A stretch of 6,114 bases of DNA from Bacillota bacterium (lineage in GTDB: Bacteria > Bacillota > Desulfitobacteriia > Desulfitobacteriales > JAJXUE01), in NCBI GenBank assembly GCA_021786555.1, contig JAJYNB010000163.1, positions 1 through 6,114 on the forward strand. The letters run 5' to 3'. The translations under genes were made by a program, and so were the position numbers. Numbering within the stretch: the stretch's first letter is position 1; each line of letters opens with the position of its first letter. The notes under the pieces were generated by a model, which saw only the letters and a list, made by a program, of their open reading frames with translations, was not told the origin of the DNA and ran no database searches. Below are positions 1 through 4,783 of this stretch, in pieces.

Positions 1-233
1 GCCCGGTCAGACCCTTCAAATTGTTAGAAAGCCAACACCACCTTTCACCCTTATATTTACAGACTTTTGCGAATTTGCTAACACTAACTTTGCCAATGGC
101 AAAAAATGGCGGTCCAATGGCTTACAGTTTACATAATCACACTGCCTGATTTAGAATTCATATCCTTTCTTTACCCCGTCGCTCAACTTTCTAACCCAAT
201 ACCCTGCCTAAATTGCCCTGATGCAAAAATGAT
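1..233. other. Non-coding stretch downstream of the permease
   Basis: This stretch is AT-rich, with no gene supported on either strand. Two plus-strand frames stay open from the left edge for about 45-52 codons, but they have no start in view, no family resemblance and unremarkable composition. The only structure is an imperfect inverted repeat, TTTGCCA-a-TGGCAAA at 89-103, with a second CCAATGGC copy near 114-121. It has no T-run on the minus strand, so I do not call it the permease terminator. Confidence 0.5.
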
Positions 234-1655
234 TCAATCATCGCTGGAAGTGTGACTCCTGTAGAGCAAAAAGTAGGCGGCGCTTATCAACAATGTCAAA
301 GCCAAGGCAGCGTAGAATCCCATCCGTTGATCTACTACCCCCAGGGAATAGATGAACAGCACCCCAATCACGCCCAAGGAGGCCCAGGTCGCCCAAGGGG
401 CCCCAAAAGCCAGCGGAGATTCATAGCGCTCTATTCCGGCGCTTTTTTTTCGCCAGACCAAAAATGAAACCAGGATTGTCCCCCAGTTCAAAAAGGAAAA
501 ATAAGCCGACGCCGAAGTCAAGTATGCATAAACCTTGGACGGCAGAAAATAGGAAACTGTAACGGTAGCCAAAACACCAAGACCGGTGAGAACCAGACTA
601 CCATGAAATACCCCATTCCTGCCTTTGCGGGTAACAAAAACAGGGGCCTCGCGGGCTTCGCCAAGGGATACCAGCATTGTCATCGCCGCAAAAAAAGCTC
701 CCACCATTACCGAAAATGCTGCCACAAGTATTATGGCATTCATAATCGAGGGCAAAACAGGCAAGTTAACCGCTTGCAGGGCAACAACGAATGGCGATTC
801 TTGCACTGTAATGGTGGTCCAGGGCACCAGACTCATTATTACCAGCAGAGATGCGATGTAGAGCACAATCAAGGACACAACCACCCACAGCATGGCCCTG
901 GGAATACTACGCTTGGGATCTTCCACTTCCGATGTAGCAAGGGCAACAACTGAGATTCCACCATAGGCAAAGATTACGATTAGCATTGACTCAGACCAAC
1001 CGGCAATTCCTTTGGGAAACAACCCTCCACTCCCCAGCAGGGTTCCCAGTCCCACCGGACGGGTGGTAGACACAAACCCTGAGAAGGCCATTACTCCCAA
1101 GACTACGAACAGCGCCAAGGCGCACACCTTAACCACCGACATCAATGATTCAATTTTGCCAAACTTTTTCACACCGAAGGCGTTTAGAGCAATTACTATA
1201 GCAGAAAATATTATTGTTAGCAGCCAGACCGGAACATTTGGCAGCCATAACCTGGCGAATATTGCCATAGCGGTAGTTTCCGAGCCGATAGCTAAAATGG
1301 ACGAAACCCAAAAAGCCCAGCCCAGGTAAAACCCCATATAGGACCCCAAGAATTCCTGGGCATAGACCCGAAAAGAGCCTCTGACCGGATGGTTGACGGA
1401 CATGGAAGTCAATGCCCCTCCTACCTGGGCCATCAGCAACCCGCCCAGCAGGTAAGCAAAGATTACTCCTGGTCCAGCTTGATTGATTGGTAAACCTGAA
1501 GCCAGAAAAAAGCCAGCCCCGATTATACCTCCCAACCCTACCCAGACCAGGCCCGCCGTACTCAAACTATGCTTAGGCTGCTTGTTTCCATCGATAGTGT
1601 CCGTGGCCAATCTATCCCCATCGGTAACCCTGAAGATATTTTTTTGCTTAAGCAA
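234..1655 (-). CDS. APC superfamily amino-acid permease
   Basis: A 473-residue integral membrane transporter, very hydrophobic, with about 12 membrane segments as usual for the family (450-500 residues). Visible landmarks are the first-helix glycine motif GLGGIIGAGFF (40-50), the substrate/cation loop PVRGSFRVYAQEFLG (90-104) and the ATSEVEDPKRSIPRA segment (240-254). These match the AAT/AA_permease branch that imports amino acids by proton symport; the substrate cannot be read from sequence. No ATG precedes the first helix. I prefer TTG at 1655 because AAGGTG stands 6 nt before it; other candidates are TTG at 1724 (496 residues) and TTG near residue 16 of this model. The proposed start lies in a perfect palindrome. 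The gene follows the operon terminator, so it should have its own promoter, which I could not identify. No clear terminator follows the stop. A role in the peptide pathway is not indicated. Confidence 0.9.
   Translation of the reverse strand: MLKQKNIFRVTDGDRLATDTIDGNKQPKHSLSTAGLVWVGLGGIIGAGFFLASGLPINQAGPGVIFAYLLGGLLMAQVGGALTSMSVNHPVRGSFRVYAQEFLGSYMGFYLGWAFWVSSILAIGSETTAMAIFARLWLPNVPVWLLTIIFSAIVIALNAFGVKKFGKIESLMSVVKVCALALFVVLGVMAFSGFVSTTRPVGLGTLLGSGGLFPKGIAGWSESMLIVIFAYGGISVVALATSEVEDPKRSIPRAMLWVVVSLIVLYIASLLVIMSLVPWTTITVQESPFVVALQAVNLPVLPSIMNAIILVAAFSVMVGAFFAAMTMLVSLGEAREAPVFVTRKGRNGVFHGSLVLTGLGVLATVTVSYFLPSKVYAYLTSASAYFSFLNWGTILVSFLVWRKKSAGIERYESPLAFGAPWATWASLGVIGVLFIYSLGVVDQRMGFYAALALTLLISAAYFLLYRSHTSSDD
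1644..1655. repeat. Perfect 12-bp palindrome at the permease start
   Basis: TTGCTTAAGCAA reads the same on both strands and equals the first four codons of the proposed permease frame. A related half site, TTTAAGCAGG, lies about 85 bp upstream on the same strand. It could be a protein-binding site or chance; the sequence gives no further support. Confidence 0.35.
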
Positions 1656-1741
1656 GCAGTTCACCTTCCCAGTGTAAATTGCCAAGCCCTGGTCCCGGGC
1701 CAAGCAAACACTATTTTGCCACAAAACCTGCCTGCTTAAAC

Positions 1742-1775
1742 AAAAAAATATGCCGGGTGGTATTATCCTCCCGGC
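1742..1775 (-). terminator. Rho-independent terminator of the peptide operon
   Basis: On the minus strand GCCGGG and CCCGGC make a 6-bp GC stem. An A-A mismatch and a GG/CC pair extend it inward, around the loop ATAATA. It is followed by ATA and seven T residues (1748-1742). The stem begins about 30 nt after the last operon stop and before the permease start, so the permease is a separate transcription unit. Confidence 0.88.
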
Positions 1776-1805
1776 TTATGAACAAAGGTCTTTCGACCGT
1801 AGCGC

Positions 1806-2006
1806 CTATTTTGTTTCAACAACGCCGCCTAACTCGCGGATCTTTTGCTCCAGTTCAGCAATCTCACTGTCATAGCGTTCCCGCAAAGCGATGACTTTCT
1901 TGGCTGAGATATGAACGCCCGTTTGACCCAAAGTAAATTGGCGTTCCTCAATCAGTTCCTCCAGTTCTTCCTTGAGTTTACTGATCTCCTCTTCTACCCC
2001 ACTCAT
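1806..2006 (-). CDS. Small charged helical protein, possibly Spo0E-like
   Basis: A 66-residue acidic protein built of two amphipathic helices: about residues 3-23, rich in Glu/Leu/Lys, and about 36-58, with a Gly-containing turn (GQTG, 27-30) between them. This is the outline of an antiparallel helical hairpin. Spo0E-type aspartyl-phosphate phosphatases have that size and shape with an SQELD signature at the start of helix 2; here the corresponding stretch reads RERYD (42-46), keeping only the Asp, so the assignment is weak and a plain coiled coil is equally possible. The gene starts 3 nt after the ferredoxin stop, using an AAGGAGGT site that lies inside the end of the ferredoxin gene, so translation of the two is probably coupled. 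It is the last operon gene before a terminator. Existence is well supported; function is not. Confidence 0.8.
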   Translation of the reverse strand: MSGVEEEISKLKEELEELIEERQFTLGQTGVHISAKKVIALRERYDSEIAELEQKIRELGGVVETK

Positions 2007-2009
2007 GGT

Positions 2010-2237
2010 TCAGACCTCCTTAGTCATTTGAGTTTTTTCTGACCCGGTTGAGCCCGTTGCAGGTTCAACCATGGTAATGGCGCCATGCATACAGACTTCC
2101 ATACAAGTCTCGCATTCGGTACATTTATCGGGATTAACTTGTGCCAGGCTTAGTTCCATGGATATGGCCCCTTGGGGACATGCCCGCATGCAGCGTTGGC
2201 AGCCCCGGCACAATTTGTTTATGACAAATGCTGACAT
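2010..2237 (-). CDS. 2x[4Fe-4S] bacterial-type ferredoxin
   Basis: A 75-residue soluble ferredoxin with two classical cluster motifs: C10-x2-C13-x2-C16-x3-C20-P and C39-x2-C42-x2-C45-x3-C49. The second lacks the usual proline after its last cysteine (Met instead). After about residue 56 comes an 18-residue tail rich in Thr, Ser and Glu that is outside the core fold. An in-frame GTG at 2246 would add three residues but overlaps the AGGAG site; the ATG at 2237 lies 8 nt after AGGAG and is chosen. Such ferredoxins carry low-potential electrons. In this operon the plausible partners are the radical SAM maturase, which needs one-electron reduction of its clusters, and the thioredoxin reductase with its altered NADPH motif; both links are inferred. 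The last codons contain the ribosome site of the next gene. Confidence 0.93.
   Translation of the reverse strand: MSAFVINKLCRGCQRCMRACPQGAISMELSLAQVNPDKCTECETCMEVCMHGAITMVEPATGSTGSEKTQMTKEV
2014..2021 (-). promoter_or_regulatory. Ribosome binding site inside the end of the ferredoxin gene
   Basis: The minus strand reads AAGGAGGT within the last codons of the ferredoxin frame. The core ends 8 nt before the ATG at 2006, and the ferredoxin stop lies between. The arrangement favours translational coupling and supports the small downstream gene. Confidence 0.75.
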
Positions 2238-2256
2238 ATACGACACTCCTTATAGT

Positions 2257-2290
2257 CTGATTCTGAAAGCCGCCTGGCTTTAAAAATCAG
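2257..2290 (-). promoter_or_regulatory. Two-tier hairpin ahead of the ferredoxin gene
   Basis: On the minus strand CTGATT pairs with AATCAG (6 bp). After a 3x3 internal loop, AAAGCC pairs with GGCTTT (6 bp) around the tetraloop AGGC. The structure sits 5 bp past the zinc-ribbon stop and ends 6 nt before the ferredoxin ribosome site. There is no U-tract behind it, so it looks like an mRNA stability, processing or attenuation element and not a full terminator. Confidence 0.55.
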
Positions 2291-2295
2291 TAACT

Positions 2296-2475
2296 TCAGG
2301 TAAATCCTCTGCAGCGTCTTCTGGAGCCTGTTTTTCCAACTCGGACATTTTTATATTCCTGGGTTAGACTTTTGCTGCCGCATTTAGGACAGGTCAATTT
2401 ATCTTTCTCTTTTATTGACACAAAGACTGAAAAGTTCTCCCCGCAGTCAGAGCATTTCAGATCATAATTCGGCAT
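2296..2475 (-). CDS. FmdB-type CxxC-CxxC zinc ribbon protein
   Basis: A 59-residue protein, MPNYDLKC at the start, with two CxxC knuckles: C8-SD-C11 and C29-PK-C32. This spacing and the MPxYDxxC opening match the FmdB regulatory/zinc-ribbon family, which is small, usually of unknown role and often placed in metabolic operons. The open frame runs upstream into the maturase gene, but an AAGGGGG site in the 14-nt gap supports the ATG at 2475. The tail after about residue 41 is odd: it is basic (GSRRRC) and lacks the Gly/Ser/Cys run many members have, while the +1 frame over the same DNA encodes an acidic tail (see findings). A 5-base A run sits exactly where the two frames would join. The zinc ribbon is certain; the C-terminus is not. 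It may assist metal or redox handling for the neighbouring iron-sulfur enzymes. Confidence 0.85.
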   Translation of the reverse strand: MPNYDLKCSDCGENFSVFVSIKEKDKLTCPKCGSKSLTQEYKNVRVGKTGSRRRCRGFT

Positions 2476-2489
2476 CAAAAGCCCCCCTT

Positions 2490-3851
2490 CTATTCGGGTT
2501 GGTTGAGCGCCAGGATCTCCTCTCTGAAATATGTCAAGCCCTGGGCCAGGATTCCCTTGATGGGACGGCAGTCCGGCGAGAGTACGGCTCCGTTCTTTTC
2601 TTTCGCCACAACTCCGCACCCGCCGCCACAAATCAAGCTCACATCGCACTCCCGGCATTCGGGAATGTTTAACACGTTACGCTTCTGCCATTCTCCGACT
2701 TCAGACTGGTCAAATGCAAAATTGGGATAAAAAGTGCCCAATTTGTATTCATCCCTGCCCGTGTTGGCGGTACAGCCGTAGATGCTGCCATACAGATCAA
2801 ACACCCACTCCGTCTTACAAGCTGGACAAGTATCAAAGCTAGGCAAGTACAGCTCACCAGTTTGCACCAAGTGCTTAATCCCTTTGAATTCCGGCTGGTG
2901 AAACTTCTTTAGGACAGGATGCTGCTGACTCAATTCTACGACTTTGGCCCAGTGTTCCACCTGTCCCAACAAGTGAGAAGGAGATGCGTAGCACTCAAAT
3001 AACTCGTAGTTGCGCCCAATTTGGGTCTTGAATTTTTCCGCCGGCAGGTCAAGCCAGCCCAGTCGCTCCAACTCTGAGGCCAACTCCACCAACCCGTCAA
3101 AATTTGTTTTGTCAACCACTGCCCTTAAGTTTACGGGAATACCTTGCCCAACCGCCTGGCCGATTCCATCCATAATCCGCTGAAAAGTAGGTTTCCCGTT
3201 GGCGGTGTGGCGGCGGGAATCATGCAGTTCCCTTGGACCATCGACCGTAATCTGGATTTCTTTTACCCTGGCTTGGGTCAAGACGGGCAAATAATCGGCT
3301 AAATCAAAACCGTTAGTCACAGCGGCGATCTCATAGTCACCCGCAGCCGCTTTCTTGACAATATAGTCAATAATCTCCCTCTGTTTGGGAGAGTTCACCA
3401 GCGGTTCTCCGCCAAACAGAGTGATAAAGGGCTTTTTGAAAGGGTACAAGTCCGGTAGGTAGTTGAAGAAAGCGTCAACCACCTCTCGGCTTATCAGTTC
3501 AGTCTTGTGCTTAATGCCCTTTTGAAAACAATAAACACAGTCCAAATTGCAATTGTAAGTGGGGATAAACAGAACCTGGGGAGCAGTGTCTGTCAAAGCG
3601 TCCTGAAACTCAACGAACTTCTTTTGTACCAGGTCATCTTCTTCCGCCCGGTCGGCAAACAAATACCCTCTGGACTTGAGGTAAGTTATGAGTTCGGAAC
3701 CTTCCGCCGCCCTACCCTCGGCTAAATTTTGCAAGGTTTCTCTCTCGGCAGAGGTAGCCAGGTCGAAGGCTCCGCTGAGAGAATTCATGACTGCGTAGGG
3801 GTACTGCGAATCGCCCAAAGGCAAAATCAGGTTATACTTGCTGTAATACAT
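2490..3851 (-). CDS. Radical SAM/SPASM peptide maturase
   Basis: A 453-residue protein starting MYYSKYNLI. Residues 1 to about 85 form an N-terminal region that could hold a peptide-recognition fold. The radical SAM core follows, with CNLDCVYC (C101, C105, C108) for the SAM-binding [4Fe-4S] cluster, FGGEP (146-150), VTNG (178-181) and the QITVDGPRELHD segment (200-211). The C-terminal SPASM domain has the complete signature C345-x9-G355-x4-C360, C399-x2-C402-x5-C408-x3-C412 and C428, the ligands for two auxiliary clusters; C342 is extra. Members generally modify ribosomal peptides (thioether, C-C or dehydrogenation chemistry) or a protein residue; the adjacent cysteine peptide is the obvious substrate. 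An in-frame GTG at 3860 would add three residues, but an AGG abuts it, while the ATG at 3851 has GGGTGGGG at normal distance. The gene follows the peptide across a hairpin and ends 14 nt before the zinc-ribbon gene. The exact chemistry is unknown. Confidence 0.95.
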   Translation of the reverse strand: MYYSKYNLILPLGDSQYPYAVMNSLSGAFDLATSAERETLQNLAEGRAAEGSELITYLKSRGYLFADRAEEDDLVQKKFVEFQDALTDTAPQVLFIPTYNCNLDCVYCFQKGIKHKTELISREVVDAFFNYLPDLYPFKKPFITLFGGEPLVNSPKQREIIDYIVKKAAAGDYEIAAVTNGFDLADYLPVLTQARVKEIQITVDGPRELHDSRRHTANGKPTFQRIMDGIGQAVGQGIPVNLRAVVDKTNFDGLVELASELERLGWLDLPAEKFKTQIGRNYELFECYASPSHLLGQVEHWAKVVELSQQHPVLKKFHQPEFKGIKHLVQTGELYLPSFDTCPACKTEWVFDLYGSIYGCTANTGRDEYKLGTFYPNFAFDQSEVGEWQKRNVLNIPECRECDVSLICGGGCGVVAKEKNGAVLSPDCRPIKGILAQGLTYFREEILALNQPE

Positions 3852-3875
3852 TTTCCCCACCCTGTTTCTGGATTT

Positions 3876-3911
3876 AGGTCAGGCGGTAGGAAACCTACCG
3901 CCGTATAACCT
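3876..3911 (-). promoter_or_regulatory. Strong hairpin without U-tract between peptide and maturase genes
   Basis: On the minus strand GGCGGTAGG and CCTACCGCC form a perfect 9-bp stem around TTT (a 5-nt loop if the last pair opens), at 3882-3902. An outer 6-bp stem, AGGUUA with UGACCU including one U-G pair, continues it after a 3-nt bulge and begins at the last base of the peptide stop codon. The bases after it are not U-rich, so a classical terminator is unlikely. A partial terminator or a 3'-end stabiliser that raises peptide mRNA over maturase mRNA would fit. Confidence 0.75.
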
Positions 3912-4030
3912 TAGTCGTGGCAGCCGGAAATAATTTTTGAGGACTTGGAGCAGCATTGGGCCACTTGTAAGGCTGCGGTGCTGCAGCACGCCTTGTCATC
4001 TACCAGCCTTTCTTTTGTCACGGGACGCAT
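3911..4030 (-). CDS. Cysteine-rich 39-residue peptide, candidate RiPP precursor
   Basis: A short gene, ATG to TAA, between the methyltransferase and the radical SAM maturase. The peptide starts MRPVTKERLVDDKA, a charged leader-like stretch without cysteine, and continues with two imperfect 11-residue units, CCSTAALQVAQ (15-25) and CCSKSSKIISG (26-36), then CHD (37-39). The pattern is CC-x9-CC-x9-C with five cysteines and several Ser/Thr. There is no hydrophobic signal peptide. Support for reality comes from the perfect AGGAGGTGA site, the operon fit (14 nt after the previous stop), the position directly before a SPASM maturase, and a strong hairpin starting at its stop codon. Known families show that SPASM radical SAM enzymes often crosslink Cys thiols in such neighbours (sactipeptides, ranthipeptides); here this is inference. 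It could instead be a metal- or metalloid-binding peptide using its vicinal thiols. I do not recognise the peptide family. Confidence 0.8.
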   Translation of the reverse strand: MRPVTKERLVDDKACCSTAALQVAQCCSKSSKIISGCHD

Positions 4031-4034
4031 AAAC

Positions 4035-4043
4035 TCACCTCCT
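4035..4043 (-). promoter_or_regulatory. Strong ribosome binding site of the cysteine-rich peptide
   Basis: The minus strand reads AGGAGGTGA, a full match to the anti-16S tail, with 7 nt between AGGAGG and the ATG at 4030. It starts 1 nt after the methyltransferase stop codon. It is the strongest ribosome site in the window and the main reason for accepting the short peptide gene downstream as real. Confidence 0.8.
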
Positions 4044-4044
4044 C

Positions 4045-4665
4045 TCATTTCTTGAATGCCCTGAGGGTACGGCTGATCAATCCATAACCTTTTTTCAGGT
4101 AATTGCGTTCCTTAAGAATTTCAACCTCCAAAAAACCGGCATTCCGAATTGCGGTAAAATATTCGTCGCTCGGAATTGCCCCGCCAAAACACGCCGCAAT
4201 TTCTTCCGGGTCCGTGCTGATTTCTACAGGCAAAAGTTCCTGGGCCATGATGTCAGAAACCACGAAGCGCCCGCCGGGCCGTAATACACGGAAAATCTCG
4301 CCAAATACCTTTTCTTTGGCAGAGACATGGTTAATGGCACAGTTGCTGATGACTACATCGGCATAGTTTTCGGGGAAGGGTAAGCTGTCCAACTCCCCCT
4401 CCACAAAATCCACATTGGTCAGACCTTTAAGTGCGGCTTGCTCCCTGGCTGCCTGAACCATCTTGGGCGTAATATCCAGGCCAATGGCTTTCCCCTCCAC
4501 AGCTTTCCGGGCTGCCAGCATTGTTTCAGCGCCCCGTCCACAGCCCAGGTCGATAATTATATCCCCAGGCTGCACCGCTGCGAAGTCCAGATTGCCGCCA
4601 CAACTCAAGTTAACCGCTTCAGTCTCCTCGCTGTACCGTTCAATTATACTCAACTCAATACTCAT
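4045..4665 (-). CDS. Small ArsM-like SAM-dependent methyltransferase
   Basis: A 206-residue class I methyltransferase. SAM motif I is DLGCGRG (39-45); the acidic residue after strand 2 is in GLDITP (D64); a late motif with RVLRPGGRF (126-134) closes the fold. The closest family by eye is arsenite methyltransferase: ISNCAIN (106-112), the EKVF.E.FRVL run, SDI after it and the AACFGGA loop (157-163) all match. Three cysteines, C22 (SCGG), C109 and C159, correspond to the As(III)-binding triad of algal ArsM (C72, C174, C224), and the last two are 50 residues apart in both. It is shorter than most ArsM proteins, with a reduced N-terminus and no C-terminal domain. The frame stays open upstream to 4854, but that part overlaps the reductase gene and lacks a ribosome site. 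The stop lies 14 nt from the cysteine peptide, whose ribosome site fills the gap. It may methylate arsenicals or may have been recruited to the peptide pathway; the sequence cannot decide. Confidence 0.9.
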   Translation of the reverse strand: MSIELSIIERYSEETEAVNLSCGGNLDFAAVQPGDIIIDLGCGRGAETMLAARKAVEGKAIGLDITPKMVQAAREQAALKGLTNVDFVEGELDSLPFPENYADVVISNCAINHVSAKEKVFGEIFRVLRPGGRFVVSDIMAQELLPVEISTDPEEIAACFGGAIPSDEYFTAIRNAGFLEVEILKERNYLKKGYGLISRTLRAFKK

Positions 4666-4672
4666 TCTGACC

Positions 4673-4684
4673 ATCACCACCTTT
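4673..4684 (-). promoter_or_regulatory. Ribosome binding site that fixes the methyltransferase start
   Basis: On the minus strand the site reads AAAGGTGGTGAT, one mismatch from the extended anti-16S sequence AAAGGAGGTGAT. It ends 7 nt before the ATG at 4665. It overlaps another in-frame ATG at 4674, which is too close to use it, and it lies far downstream of the open frame's first possible start at 4854. It therefore selects 4665. Confidence 0.7.
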
Positions 4685-4753
4685 AAATCCGTCCGAAGGA
4701 CAGCCGTGTTGCACAAAGCCGCTGTGGAAGATACAGACAAGGCTTGCCAACAC

Positions 4754-4781
4754 ATCGGACATCGGACTTCAGACCTCGGAC
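4754..4781 (-). repeat. Four tandem GTCCGAD-type heptamers
   Basis: Read on the minus strand, four consecutive 7-mers follow the thioredoxin reductase stop: GTCCGAG, GTCTGAA, GTCCGAT and GTCCGAT. One unit carries a single core substitution. The array begins 3 bp past the stop codon and is the only low-complexity sequence in the window. Degenerate heptamer strings of this type are, as I recall, scattered between genes in some Peptococcaceae. No function is evident. Confidence 0.7.
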
Positions 4782-4783
4782 CT

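Noticed and set aside
89..103. TTTGCCA-a-TGGCAAA inverted repeat as the permease terminator
   Set aside because: The stem is short, lies 130 bp past the stop and has no T-run on the transcribed side.
2..136. Plus-strand frame open from the left edge
   Set aside because: About 44 codons without a start or family resemblance; another frame is equally open there, as expected by chance.
1656..1751. Promoter for the permease
   Set aside because: A TTGTTT / CAAAAT pair with a 19-bp spacer can be drawn, but the match is weak and part of it lies in the terminator U-tract, so it is not listed.
2476..2658. Upstream extension of the zinc-ribbon frame
   Set aside because: It lies wholly within the maturase gene; the family starts at MPNY and a ribosome site fits 2475.
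4691..4705. Small hairpin CTGTCC-TTC-GGACGG before the methyltransferase
   Set aside because: Only six pairs including a G-T, no U-tract and no clear link to the ribosome site; too weak to list.
4656..4763. Possible 35-residue ORF beginning inside the heptamer array on the minus strand
   Set aside because: It has no ribosome site, overlaps the methyltransferase start in another frame, and its composition looks like translated intergenic sequence.
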